Made by a program: the position numbers and the translations under genes. From Bolinopsis microptera (taxonomy: Eukaryota; Ctenophora; Tentaculata; Lobata; Bolinopsidae): DNA of 64,000 bases. The stretch spans positions 11,949,118-12,013,117 of the forward strand of contig NC_087078.1 of the NCBI RefSeq assembly GCF_026151205.1, read 5' to 3'. This document shows positions 9,551 to 21,785 of this stretch, in pieces. Numbering within the stretch: position 1 is the stretch's first letter; every line of letters starts with the position of its first letter. The notes beneath the pieces were generated by a model. It was not told the DNA's origin, searched no databases, and worked only from the letters and a program-made list of their open reading frames with translations.

Positions 9551-12500
9551 ATAGTAAGGGGAAAAGTGGTCGATTTAAGGGTTCCGTTGGATTTGAATGT
9601 TCACAAGGATTTCTCAACGGAATATGGTAGTTAGGACCCCTACGAACATAATTAGACCTGTCACCAATTTTGTATCTCACGGAAACACCTCTTTTTACCA
9701 CTTTTTACCACCTTCTTACCACCTTTCTGGTTTGCCAAATATCTTTAGTTGTGAACGTCGTAGAAGGTTGCAAATTAATCGAGGATGTTCATCTCATCAA
9801 AGAGAAAAACTTTTGTTAGAAAACTTTTTACGTTGGATAATCAGCTAATTGGATAATTACCAATTAGCTAATTACCAAAAAAAGTGAAAATTTTTTATTG
9901 GCTCAAAATGATTGAAATCGTTTAAAACACGGAGAAATGTAGTTTTTAGAAAAACTTCAAAAATTTTTCACTTAAAAATTTTTTTCGAGACTTGGAAAAA
10001 AGTTTGAAAATTTGAAAATATATTATTCCGCCAAAAGTGATCGAATTGCATGAAAGGTGGATACAAATGCTTTGCAGAAAAACTTCGAAGATTTTTAGAT
10101 TGGGGAATACTAAAATCATCAATATTTGAAGTTGGAGTTCAGTAAATCTCGACATATTTTATTAATTAGGAATAGCTTAGCGGAAAGGGCTGAACCTGAA
10201 AAAGGTTAACCACACAATATTAGAGTTTCATAACTAATTACAATACAGCGTTATCAAATTCCACATAAAGAAACAGCACAAAAGGACCATTTAAGATCGA
10301 ACCGATTTTACCTGCTGTACTATCATTTTATTGATTTCAATGATCAAAACCTCTGTACCGTCAATCTTGCCAATCTATACCGGGTATCTGAATGTACCGG
10401 ACCTCTTATTTACCTCTATAATTAGACCCAGTTGTGCAAGAAATGCGATTTCTCACAGGAGTTTCTTTTAGTTTTAACTGTGCACTTTTTGTCACTCTCG
10501 CAAGAGGCCCGGTGTTATAGGGGGTATAGGAAGCGAGTGTAAATATACCTTCCATCATCCACTGTGGCTTTATTGTATTGTGAATGCGCATGCCGCTTCG
10601 TTTGATATGCCAGATACCTCAAATAACCCCCATATCTCATTGCCAGGGTCGGGATAGAGCTGGAGATAGCATCGAGAGGTTGCTAGAAATAGCTAGATTT
10701 AGAGTAAACTGGTGGTAGCTGGGTGGTGCTAGCATGGATGTAGCAGAACGTAGCTACACGGGGTTTCATTGGAGTTGGTTATTTTAATGGCCAAAGAGTG
10801 CCGGAACTAAAGTTACTTAAGATTGCAGTTGAGGGGCAGTGTAAACCACGGTGGAGTCAGGGACACAGAGCTACAGTGCAGGAGTACTGCAAAAGAACAG
10901 TGCAAGTGATACAGTCTGCAACAGTAAAACGCCGAAGGAGATAAGATTGTGGCTGCAGAGGAGGAGAGGAGCAGGAACCTGATTGTGTTTGAAAGAAGAG
11001 GAGGAAGAAGGGTTTCCTGCCCAGGTATTATTGGAAGAGGTGGGGTGAGAACTTATACCCAAGCGACAAGGGTGGGCTGGAAGCAACCAGGTACAGCTAT
11101 CCGACCTATTAAGATCACCGTCCTGAGCTTAACAGCCTTTCATCAGAATCTGATGAAAACAGAGGGACTGACCCACCCTTTTTAGATACAACGAAACCCT
11201 TTATATAAATCGACTTTTCCGCATGAATTACTTCATGGTATCTTCTTATCGAGGCTACAGACCTTGCCGTACCGGATTTATTGATCGAAGTGAGTCTCTT
11301 TAGCCCTCTTCTTCTTTAGAGCTTTAGGTTAGTGATCAAACTCTTCGCTACTCGCTCTTCACTGGATCTATCAGGACATATTCACATCTTTTTAGGTCTC
11401 AACCAGCCTTAGTTTTCCTGTTTTCATCATGTAGTACGTTCTGCTACCTCCATTTTAGCACCACCCAGCTTCCATCAGTTCACTCTAAGTCTAGCTTTGT
11501 CGGCGTTTTACTGTTGCAGACCATGTATCACTTGCACTGTTCTTTTGCAGTACTCCTGCACTGTAGCTCTGTGTCCCAGACTCCACCGTGGTTTACACTG
11601 CCCCTCAACTGCAATCTTAAGTAACTTTAGTTCCGGCACTCTTTGGCCATTAAAATAACCAACTCCAATGAAACCCCGTGTAGCTACGTTCTGCTACATC
11701 CATGCTAGCACCACCCAGCTACCACCAGTTTACTCTAAATCTAGCTATTTCTAGCAACCTCTCGATGCTATCTCCAGCTCTATCCCGACCCTGGCAATGA
11801 GATATGGGGGTTATTTGAGGTATCTGGCATAACAAACGAAGCGGCATGCGCATTCACAATACAATAAAGCCACAGTGGATGATGGAAGGTATATTTACAC
11901 TCGCTTCCTATACCCCCTATAATACCGGGCCTCTTGCGAGAGTGACAAAAAGTGCACAGTTAAAACTAAAAGAAACTCCTGTGAGAAATCGCATTTCTTG
12001 CACAACTGGGTCTAATTATAGAGGTAAATAAGAGGTCCGGTACATTCAGATACCCGGTATAGATTGGCAAGATTGACGGTACAGAGGTTTTGATCATTGA
12101 AATCAATAAAATGATAGTACAGCAGGTAAAATCGGTTCGATCTTAAATGGTCCTTTTGTGCTGTTTCTTTATGTGGAATTTGATAACGCTGTATTGTAAT
12201 TAGTTATGAAACTCTAATATTGTGTGGTTAACCTTTTTCAGGTTCAGCCCTTTCCGCTAAGCTATTCCTAATTAATAAAATATGTCGAGATTTACTGAAC
12301 TCCAACTTCAAATATTGATGATTTTAGTATTCCCCAATCTAAAAATCTTCGAAGTTTTTCTGCAAAGCATTTGTATCCACGTTTCATGCAATTCGATCAC
12401 TTTTGGCGGAATAATATATTTTCAAATTTTCAAACTTTTTTTTAAGTCTCGAAAAAAAATTTTAAGTGAACAATTTTTGAAGTTTTTCTAAAAACTACAT

Positions 12501-12876
12501 TTCTCCGTGTTTCAAACGATTTTAATCATTTTGAGCCAATAAAAAATTTTCACTTTTTTTGGTAATTAGCTAATTGGTAATTATCCAATTAGCTGATTAT
12601 CCAACGTAAAAAGTTTTCTAACAAAAGTTTTTCTCTTTGATGAGATGAACATCCTCGATTAATTTGCAACCTTCTACGACGTTCACAACTAAAGATATTT
12701 GGCAAACCAGAAAGGTGGTAAGAAGGTGGTAAAAAGTGGTAAAAAGAGGTGTTTCCGTGAGATACAAAATTGGTGACAAGTCTAATTATGTTCGTAGGGG
12801 TCCTAACTACCATATTCCGTTGAGAAATCCTTGTGAACATTCAAATCCAACGGAATGCCACTTTTCCCCTTACTAT
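9551..12876. repeat. Large inverted repeat: arms about 1.38 kb, spacer about 0.56 kb
   Basis: Arm 9551-10935 is matched by the reverse complement of 11500-12876 almost base for base, with scattered single differences and one short substitution near 9575/12857. The spacer 10936-11499 contains a partial third copy of the GTTCTGCTAC...AGCACCACCCAGCT segment. No arm has a convincing gene. Identical open frames on opposite strands (for example 10406-10591 and 11846-12031) are a consequence of the symmetry. Confidence 0.92.
10949..11185 (+). pseudogene. Possible LINE ORF1-like fragment in the palindrome spacer
   Basis: The frame starts AAEEERSRNLIVFERRGG, which resembles the R.RNL.IFG segment of some LINE first reading frames. 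Similarity is short and nothing downstream is recognised, so this is a weak call. Confidence 0.2.
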
Positions 12877-13122
12877 AATGCATGTTCACAAATATGATAG
12901 GCTGGTGTGGTGCATGGTGTTAAGGGTTAATTTCCATTGATTATTGATTAAAAATTACTATCTTTTAAGCATACTATTGGATACGTGAGGGCACTGCGAA
13001 TAGAATTACTCGCCCAATCCGGGTTTTGACTCAGCGGGTAATTACTCCTACCCTTTTTAACTGCGGCAGTGAAATCCCGGCCGTAGGCCGGGTTACACTA
13101 GTAATAGTAATATAATCAACTT

Positions 13123-13345
13123 AATAACACCAGAATGTGTGTGTGTCTGTGTGTCTGTGTGTGTGTGTGTGTGTAATTTCCGAACGGTTATACAAAAAAA
13201 ACGGTAATAGTTACGGGACTGGTTTTTTCGGTATAGTGCTGACAAAACTCTGACGAAGCCTATAAGCAAATTTTATAAAAATCGGCCGGTGGTAAGTGGT
13301 TTAATTGATAATTTTGTTCCAGAAATGCGACATAAATGGATGGGA
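13123..13345 (+). repeat. Second copy of the GT-microsatellite-bearing repeat
   Basis: Direct copy of 9127-9360. Its flanks carry CCCGGCCG...CGGGTTACACTAGTA at 13078-13105 and again at 13536-13565, possibly the ends of the larger repeat unit. Confidence 0.7.
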
Positions 13346-13751
13346 GAGAGAACGAGGAGGATAATATGTACCGTAATTAGTTTAGCCCCACGTAATACTA
13401 TAAGCTTAGAGCTCACTCTTGCGGCCGCTTTGTTTCAACTGTAGGGAGATTTCATACTTTCATAAGACAGCGTTATGCGTGATATCAAATATATAATGCG
13501 GTTGTATACTTTTACATTGCAACTGTGACAGTAAAGTCCCGGCCGAAGGCACGGGTTACACTAGTAGTAATATAATAGTAATAATATAAGTAGTTTAGAA
13601 GGTGCTTGGCCGGATATCATAACAATTATTTCGGCTCATCGTGATAGCATGATCAGGATAGCATGAAACGTAGAGAAAAGTGTTATCTAGGGAAAAAAAG
13701 TCAAGGGGGGGAGGGGGGGGGTCAGGCTATGATTACGTAATATTGCTGTCA

Positions 13752-13770
13752 GGGGGGGGGGGGGGGGGGG
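13752..13770 (+). repeat. Poly-G tract inside the 13.8-kb MITE end
   Basis: 19 G residues, with further G-rich runs at 13706 and 13800. Confidence 0.85.
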
Positions 13771-13974
13771 TTGGGTCTAGATTACGGTTGATTACGTAAG
13801 GGGGGAGGGGGGTAAAACTTGCTAAAATATTGATTACGTAATATGTGAACGACCCCATATTATCAAGTGCTCCCTCGATCTAATTTGTACGGCTTCGCAT
13901 GCACTCTCTTTTTTATGTAGTACATAATATACTAGACTAGAAACCCGCCGCTAGTCGAAAGCTTTGTTCGAGGA

Positions 13975-14930
13975 AATTTTAAGCATCAGTTATGTTTTAA
14001 TTTCTCTTCATCATATAGCCCCAAAACAATACTTTTTACCGCATCAAAAAATTTCAATCACAACCAAAGTTATAAATATATATAGGTATATAGCGTCATG
14101 AGGGTAAATGTGAGCTAGTTGTGAAATTCTGACGTAGCATACAGCATAACACCGCGCGTTGAAATCCGCTGTAGTCGAAAATTTTATTAAAGGACACTAT
14201 AAGGGAGCGAATTTATCGTTCGAATTTATCGGTCATCGCTAGTCAATGGTCAAACAATCCAACAAATATGCTTTAGTTCCCGAACCCTGCTTCACTGAAA
14301 ATATATGAATTACACATTTGTATCATTTCGGTAAATGTCAGGTCCCTCATCGTCTCATTTGATAGATCTGTTCAAATTGAAGTTTTTACGTATGAAAGAA
14401 TTGTGATAAATAAAAAAGGAAATTTGTGCTGAATGAAATTGGTAAAATGACATAATCTATCAAATGACTTTAGATCCTAAATCAAATAGGTTAATAAATT
14501 GATATTTACGTAGGTTGACAAAACGTTAATTCAAAATTATTATCATTATATGAAATTATTATATGAAAATTGATTGCTATGAAAATAAGTAATAGCTAGT
14601 TATGAAGACAATCCTTGAACACGGGATTCTTTGCAATATTGCCCCGACTTGACAGCACCAAGATATCCTTAGGATCGTGTGTTCTTGACAAAGCTTTGTT
14701 CGAGGAAATTTTAAAAATCAGTTATGTTTTAATTTCTCTTCATCATATAGCTCTGTTATACTGTAGACATAATGGAATTTATCTAACAATGGCGACAGCG
14801 TTGTTAGTATTCGGATTCCCAAAACGATACTTTTTACCGCATCAAAAAATACCAATCACAACCAAAGTTATGAATATAAGTCATAGCGTGAGCGTAAATG
14901 TGAGCTAGTTTTGAAATTATGACGTAGCAT
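13975..14930 (+). repeat. Two direct copies of an unnamed repeat
   Basis: 13972-14155 and 14690-14940 share AAGCTTTGTTCGAGGAAATT, TTTCTCTTCATCATATAG, TACTTTTTACCGCATCAAAA and GACGTAGCATACAGCATAA. The second copy has an internal insertion. No coding signal was seen in 13857-15667 otherwise. Confidence 0.65.
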
Positions 14931-15667
14931 ACAGCATAAGAACGCGCGTAGTTAAGATGTTTTTGCTCGCGCACGTGCATTTTAACGTTGCTACGCAACA
15001 GCGCAGTAAACCTTTGCTAAAATAACGACATTATTCTAACGGTTATTTTACCTCACTTCCGACTTTAATTATACTACAACCCTGCTAAAAATGGCGAGGT
15101 TTCAACTCCATTTGCGAGCTGGGTTTGATTTCACCAGAGGGTCATTTTGAGGTCGATTTTCGGTGTTTTTTCTTCTATGTCCCCGTTGCCGGGGAAATTT
15201 CGTCAAGTTTAAATTATAGTATAGATAGATAAGATTAAAAACACGAGAAAAACCGTTATTACTAATACTTTCGAATTATTATAGAATGGTTAACAAACGA
15301 TCAATATTTAACATTTAAAACTGCATTGAAAGCTTTAGACTGTCCCATTATTAAATTCCAAATGATGGGGATCCCAAACAATATACAATATTCAAGTTAC
15401 GGTATTTTCGGTTTTGTCGCAATGTTTAATATATACTGAGTATTTACTAAATGTTATCACATAACGCATGCTACATATAAAGGTTTCTTCCATTATTCAT
15501 TATTGGGTAAATGCGAATCTCAGTTTCAATATCACAGTCGACTTAAACGATCCTAACCACCGTAAAATCTTTGAAATTAAACTTATTGGATTTAAAAGTT
15601 GGTTAGGGAGATAATTTACTGATTAAAAATTTCTCTGATTATTATCTTTACCGACAAAAAAGCGTTC

Positions 15668-15782
15668 CGATCATTCACTTACTACGTAAGCCACCCTAGG
15701 AGAGGCTAGATGTATTACTTGTCTTACGGAGGGGGAAGGGTCTGAAATGGCCCATAAATGGATTACGTAACTTGTGAACGAT
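15668..15782. mobile_element. Short MITE with GATCGTTCACAAGTTACGTAA-type ends
   Basis: Inverted ends GATCATTCACTTACTACGTA and TACGTAACTTGTGAACGATC, the same family as the 8875 and 13856 termini. This copy is complete and about 115 bp. Confidence 0.7.
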
Positions 15783-15861
15783 CCTTAACGTTTGATAACT
15801 GATGCCCAATAAATATTCCGTGCACTACAAAAGTAATAAAAAGTCACATATCATCTTGAAT

Positions 15862-16145
15862 GGGGCAGGAACCGAGAGTGCCCATTTTCCCACGGTTTGT
15901 CACATTTTGTCAATCTTGTCGTATATTGTCATATATTGTCGTATATTGTCATATATTGTCATATATTGTCAAATCTTGTCATATATTGTCATATTATATT
16001 GTCGTATATTGTAAAATCTTGTCGTTTATTGTCGAATCTTGTTACATCTTGTCATGTATTGTCGTATATTGTCGTATATTGTCGTATTATATTGTCAAAT
16101 CTTGTCACATTTTGTCGTGAAATTGGGCACTTTCGGTTCCTGCCC
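15862..16145. mobile_element. MITE with GGGCAGGAACCG ends and an internal 10-bp minisatellite
   Basis: Inverted ends GGGGCAGGAACCGAGAGTGC and GCACTTTCGGTTCCTGCCC, with TGAAT at 15857-15861 and 16146-16150 as a likely 5-bp target duplication. The core (15900-16115) is about 20 copies of TTGTCRTATA-like units. Confidence 0.75.
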
Positions 16146-16499
16146 TGAATCTGACATAGTGTTTTTTAAATTAAAAAATAGTACAGACAACAGAGTCACA
16201 TGTTCTGAGTCAGCTGACGTTTAGCAGTCAACACATAGTCACACTCTGCCGATACGGCTACTTTCGTCTGTGTGAAGGTGGGGACCAAAATTTACCACTT
16301 TGTGTGTGCGGGAGACCACAATTTACCACTTTAAAATGCTCCTCTGGTTAGGGAAGACTGGGCTTGTTAAAAATCCGGAGTTGCCTACAGAAACCCTGAA
16401 ATGGGACAAACCACTGGTTATTTTCCACGTAATATAATCGACGGTAACAGTGCAGCAACAGCGATTTAATAGGATTACAACGGAATTTATTACTGCAAG

Positions 16500-19400
16500 C
16501 TAATTATTTATTCGTTGTCGATCAAAATAATCTGTATCGCAAATAATGTAAAAGTAGAACTTACCGCTAGTAATAGAGAGGAGATGACGAAACATGGTCT
16601 TGTAAAGGTCGTAAACAAAGAAAGCAGTAATGTACCAAAATACCAGAGATCCCAGCAGTCTTCCGGGCGACTGATGTATTTGAGAGAAACTATTTCCCTC
16701 TTTGAATTCTCCTGAAATAATTATGTAAAATAAAAGATTTGCAATGTGAGATGTCAAGCAGTCAAGTGCACGGTTCTTGATGAAGAACGAAGACTTCATA
16801 TTCATGAAGTTTTAAATGAACTATCGTCGCATTATCATCGCATTATCAAAAAGTCTCAGTATCTGAACAGTTAATCATTAAAACATAAGTCTAAGAGTAA
16901 ATTACCGTTTTCTTTAAATCTGGTTATCATATCCTCTTTTTCCTGATACCGGTCGTACAGCCATGTCTGAAGCTCCAACTCTTCTGAAAAATATCAGTGT
17001 AAAATTCAGCTCTGAGATTCTCTAAGTTATGTGTGAAAAACTTGTGAACCTGGAACAGACCAGGAAACTGACAGTACCATTAACTCTACCTTAACTCTAT
17101 TCCTGGGTCGTAATCTGTCTTTTTGACCTCAATTACCTACTAATGGTCCTATTTTCTTAAACCTGCTATAATTCTGGTATCTAGTTCCTTTCAGCTTGCT
17201 ATTGTAGTATCTACTACGACTGGTAGTATCAACATGGATCCGATCTTGGTGACCCAGCTGCAGATAGCCTGGGGCACACTTTCCCTGCCTCTCGGTCTGG
17301 TGAGTAACGTGTTCGTCTTGTACGCAACAATTGCTCACAACGCCATCAGGTTGGATAAAGTCTCAGTTTGGATAATCAACAATTTAGCGGTTGTTGACAT
17401 TGTGAACAGCTTGATTGTACTGCTCCCCAATCTACTGACTCAGTATTATAATGGTAGGTGGATGTTTGGGAGAGTCTCATGCTATGTTTACTCCTGTTTC
17501 CGGCTATCATTCTTCGCAGCCAACATATTCCTCATCATGGTCATGTCCCTTAATAAACTGATGAGATGTCTCTTCCCGCTCAGAAACTTGGACTCTAGTA
17601 GACTTCAGAGAATTGTTATTACGTTTGTGACCGTTTTTATTGGCCTAACACCTTCTGCGTGGAATGTATATGGCTTTATCGACGGTTTTTACTGGATAGA
17701 CACCATAAACCACTTTGTTGGTTCCAGAAACGTCTGCAAAGCTATAATCTTGCCAGAAAAATTTGGAAAACTGAGAAAAGACATCATATTCATGCTGGCA
17801 TTTACCCTGGATATCATACCATGTGTTGGACTAGTCATCATCAACTCAATCCTTATCATCTACGCCATCAAAAAGACAAACACAACAGTGAACAAACGCA
17901 ACCTTATAATCGTGATAACGGTCACAGCAAGCATGCTCTTGTTCTTTGTCCCAGTATTCGTCACCATGGTCATTCCTCGTAAGATCAGCTGGGATATGTA
18001 CGAGCTAGCCTGGTCAGTTACCTTCTCCTCACTGTGGAGCAACCCTGTTATCTACCTGGCAGTTAACCCTACCTTCAGGGAGTTCACCACCAACATGGTG
18101 TGCTTCTGGAGACCCAGGAGGGTCACACGAGAGTCACGTGTCTCTGTGTCACGTGTCTCAGTGTGCAATGTTGTGAGAAGTCAGATACGAGCTCAGAGTG
18201 TGGTAAATCTGTTTCAGAAGTCTTCAAGAGTGGGAGAGGACGGAGATACGGAGTTTACGGAGACAAGTTGATAGAATGTGTGGGTATAGACAGTTGAAGT
18301 GGACACTGTGCTTGCTGAGCTGACGCTGGTAAAAGTGCTATATGGACTATTCTAAAAGTTATGCTATTGATATTGTAGACTTTCTTAATAAAAAACTAGC
18401 AATTGTGTTTACTTATTCAGTGTTTTAATTGCTCCTAATTTCCAATACAGCTGGGCCGATAAAACATAATTCTACAAAAGAAATTGATGATACATTTTGG
18501 AAACATAAAATTATACGCGAAGAATTTTGTAACTCAATTTGTTCTGATAAAAAGATATGAGTCTCCCTGGACCCTGGCTGAAGCACAAACCTTTGGGAAG
18601 GTCGCACATCTTATAAGTCCTGAAATGAGCATACACCTCGGTGTCCAAATAGGATCCCATTAGTATATCTGTCATGCACAAATCTCTGGGTCCCTTGTAG
18701 AAGAGTGTCACGTCCACTATATCTTCTACTTGCTCTGGTATTGCTTTAACTTCTCCTCTGAACGCTCTGAAAAGATGTGAATTCTCAGGGATGGTAAAAT
18801 AAAAACGGGAAAAAACTAAAAGATTTTAAACCAACCAACTCGCTGATCTGAGGATCACAAAATAGCAGATAAAATGAAACTAACTGAGTAATGGCAATGA
18901 AGGCGGTAGTTCTTGGAAGTACACAGTTATAAAGGACTGGCAGGTTGTTGCGAGCTGCCCAGTTACGGGCCCGCTCCCCTCGGTTCTTTAGGTAGCCCCC
19001 CTCCGGGAAAAATATCAACCATTTGAGCCCTGAGATTTTACAACATCAACTACATTTCTTTTTTAACCTGTGAGTGTTAAAAAGTGGTAAAATTTGAACT
19101 GACTTAAATAAAATGATATCCACAGAATCAAAGTTACTGAACATTCTCTGCACACGGTTGTTAGTTGTATTTAAAGTAATATTATTAGTTGAATCTAAAG
19201 TAGCATAAAGTAAGATAAAGTAAGTAAAATTACAAAATCCAGTTCAAAAAAGTGTTTGCCCACCTCTGTCGAAGTAAGTAGTGCTAAAATGCTGTTTAAG
19301 ACGCTTGACAACGACTTCTTTATTTCCCTCTCTTGAAAAGAAATCATTGTGCCACTGAGAGGGAACACCTGGTAAAAGTAAGCACATTAATCAATTAATT

Positions 19401-20677
19401 AATTAATCAATAAAACAATAATTTCAGAAATTGATATATTTTATAACGCCAATACAAAGATATGGCGTGTAGCCAGATAAGTGACTCACCAAGTCACCAA
19501 ATGACTGAAGTATAGTTACTATTATATAGTAGTCTATACTGTATAGTAGTCTGATAAATGACTTACCAAATGGGGTCCACTTAAACATCTCGTCTACAAT
19601 CCACGTTGTGGTGTGAGCTAAACCAAAGTAGGCTCCTATACACATCATCATAGGAACATCTCCACTATCCTGTAACGTTTTTAAATTTATAAATACAATT
19701 CCATAAATATTCCTTAAAGATATCTGCTAGTAGTGTTTAAGAGTCTATCAGCATATAAAAACATCACAGTTATACTTTCAACAGATACACTTTTACTCTG
19801 GTTTGTGAACTGAAATATTGCCCTAACTTGGAATCATTCAAAGTTCGTCATATTACATATGTTGGGTATGTCGTTATCTCAAAATGTTAGTTAAAAAACA
19901 AGCGTGATATGTGTGATAATCACGCGACTATCATGTGTCAACTGACCTGGTGATTCACCATCATCATGGCACGCTTTCTGGTTATGGGCTCTAAATCTGA
20001 TAACGTATCACTATATACTGAAATCAGATAATGTGTTATCAATTAATATCAATTAAATCAATTAACTCGTGTGGAAGGTAACAAGTGTACTGCACTTTCC
20101 AGATACATTAATATAAGGTGAATTTCATGTAAGAAAGTAGTAGTAGTTGTAGTAAGTAGTAGTAGTAGTACTTAGTTGTGAAGGTGATATCTTATTACAC
20201 AGATGTAGCAAACTTCAAATCCTAAAAAGGAACTGTTTACTTACTTTTTAATTTGGGAAATAGTGTGAATACTGGTATGAAGGTTTCTCCCGCCTTGGAA
20301 TGTAGGAAACACTCAATCGTAACATATAATGTAGGAGATATAAACCTGCAAGGAAAATAGCGATACAATAGAGTGGATGACTTTTTAACTGAGAACAGTA
20401 CAAGTTTACCAACTTGTGCTGGTCGTGACTTCATGACCACCAGCAATATTTTCAAGGAACCCAGGGAAAAATTAAGTCGGGACCAAATAAATTTGAACGA
20501 TAATGATAATATTTAAAAGTGTGAAAATGAGCGAAACTCACGAGGGTGCACTTACTTTAGAGGGTAGATAGGTATTAATGTGAGAGTGTGAAGGATACTG
20601 GCGAAGAAGATGTTGAACACGAAGAAAATGGCTCTGAGCCAGAAAAGAGGGGCGAGGAGTACTCGTAAAAGGGACAT
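16500..20677 (-). CDS. LPGAT1: LPGAT1-like acyl-CoA:lysophosphatidylglycerol acyltransferase, complete, nine exons
   Basis: Exons: 20677-20556, 20345-20245, 20017-19947, 19669-19567, 19368-19264, 19029-18885, 18766-18591, 16983-16906 and 16711-16500. All have GT-AG junctions and matching phases, giving 370 residues, the length I recall for vertebrate LPGAT1. Family hallmarks: the acyltransferase HX4D motif in VNHQDSGDV (exons 3-4), DFFSREGN (exon 5), FFPEGGYLK and NNLPVLYN..LPR (exon 6), and LQTWLYDRYQEKEDM (exon 8). Hydrophobic stretches at the N-terminus (exon 1) and near the C-terminus (exon 9) fit an ER membrane enzyme that acylates lysophospholipids. Exon 6 uses a GTTAGT donor and exon 7 a weaker GTTTGT donor. 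Exon 9 also has a GTAAGT at 16564-16559, so a longer isoform is possible. Intron 7 holds a GPCR gene on the other strand. Confidence 0.9.
17234..18271 (+). CDS. Class A (rhodopsin-like) GPCR, intronless, nested in LPGAT1 intron 7
   Basis: Start ATG in good context (ATCAACATGG), 345 residues. Seven hydrophobic segments. Class A signposts: Asn in TM1 (SNVFVLYA), Asp55 in TM2 (NLAVVDIVNS), Cys83 before TM3 paired with Cys168 in the second outer loop, and NPVIY at 270-274 in TM7 followed by a short amphipathic helix. The DRY position after TM3 reads NKL (about 107-109), so the usual ionic lock is absent. The tail is Ser/Arg-rich with repeated RVSVSRVSV-like sequence, a possible phosphorylation region. 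Poly(A) signal AATAAA at 18387. The ligand is unknown. TM2 carries VDIxNS as in the second GPCR of this window, so the two are probably members of one expanded family. Confidence 0.88.
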   Translation: MDPILVTQLQIAWGTLSLPLGLVSNVFVLYATIAHNAIRLDKVSVWIINNLAVVDIVNSLIVLLPNLLTQYYNGRWMFGRVSCYVYSCFRLSFFAANIFLIMVMSLNKLMRCLFPLRNLDSSRLQRIVITFVTVFIGLTPSAWNVYGFIDGFYWIDTINHFVGSRNVCKAIILPEKFGKLRKDIIFMLAFTLDIIPCVGLVIINSILIIYAIKKTNTTVNKRNLIIVITVTASMLLFFVPVFVTMVIPRKISWDMYELAWSVTFSSLWSNPVIYLAVNPTFREFTTNMVCFWRPRRVTRESRVSVSRVSVCNVVRSQIRAQSVVNLFQKSSRVGEDGDTEFTETS

Positions 20678-21394
20678 GTTGCTAAAGAGGGGGTTTTCTC
20701 GGGTTAGTAAATGCAAACTTTATCAATACTAAATGATGAATTTTCCCAATTTTTAATCGTTTTTAGAAAACTTTTGTGTATCAGGGAGCTGATTTATAAC
20801 AAATAAATATGCAACAGAAAAACAAATCTTTGATATAATGACTCAAAAAGTGTACGTTAAAAGAAGAAAATATTCTGTTTGATAGACAGTGAAACCATAC
20901 TTAAAATAACCGTGATACAACGACAGAGGATATCGTTTACAGCCAAGACTCAAGGAATTGGCTTGATAGCAAGCACAAGTGTGGGTCATTTCCTTGAAGT
21001 TCTATACCAACCAAGGTTAATATCTAAACTTCAAGTTTAGATAAGAAAGTTCGGATAAGAAGGTACAGAGAAAACAGGGAAACGAAGGAAAGGCCTCGAA
21101 CGTTGTAGTGTGTAACAGGCACACAGACCTTCGATACGGGGAATCTTTTGCAATAAATGTCAAATAGATGTCCAAATTAGCCTCAAGACCCAGGTTCTTT
21201 CATGACAATTCAGCTCTATATTATATAGAGCTATATAGATATATGGGTCGTTAAATAGAAGCAAATTGTCCGAAAATTGCTCAAACCAAACGCTTTAAAG
21301 ACGGCTTACATGGAAATATTGATATTTCTCAGAAGTTGATGTCAAATGCCAGCAGGAAGATATAATAAAATATGCCAGAATGTTTCGCACGTTC
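20678..21394. other. Upstream region of the acyltransferase gene, nothing else recognised
   Basis: AT-rich, non-coding by inspection. It ends at the AATAA duplication of the large element. Confidence 0.3.
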
Positions 21395-21399
21395 AATAA

Positions 21400-21785
21400 C
21401 ACCCTACGCGCGTGGGGTGGACTCCTGGGGTGGACTTTTATTCAGCGCGTATTTTGTAGCCTGTTCAACTTGACGTTTTGAATCGTTACTATCTCAATGT
21501 CACAGATACATAGAATGTGAGGTGATCATCTTAAAGAGAAACGTCTCAGCTTTCACCTGGTGTAAAGTTTATCTTTGTTCTCAAAATATAGCTCGCTCAG
21601 TGTGCAACAGAAGTTGACATTACAATAACCACGTCCGCGACCGGTCGTCAGATACCGGAGTCTTGCACAAAATTGGGTCCCTAAATTAAAATTTTATGAC
21701 ACAGTTACGATGAACTAGTGTCTAGGGAAACATTTGGTGAAAGTTTCAACTCTCTACTATAAAAATAGCGATAGTTATTGAAGAT
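21400..21785 (+). repeat. Left long terminal inverted repeat
   Basis: Reverse complement matches 25890-26275. Confidence 0.9.

Larger units (their letters stand above)
8875..13856. mobile_element. Pair of GGGGTCGTTCACATATTACG inverted termini bracketing 5 kb
   Basis: 8875-8899 and 13833-13856 are perfect inverted copies, each followed inward by G-rich sequence with TTACGGTTGATTACG. The outer flanks share a TATTAT core. A complete 115-bp relative stands at about 15668-15782. Either one MITE was split by a large insertion (the palindrome and its flanks) or two MITEs happen to face each other. Confidence 0.5.

Noticed and set aside
10406-12031. Two identical 61-residue proteins on opposite strands
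   Set aside because: A product of the inverted repeat symmetry. No conserved domain and no splice or start context.
15802-16148. Frames rich in YCHILSYIV
   Set aside because: Translation of the 10-bp minisatellite inside a MITE.
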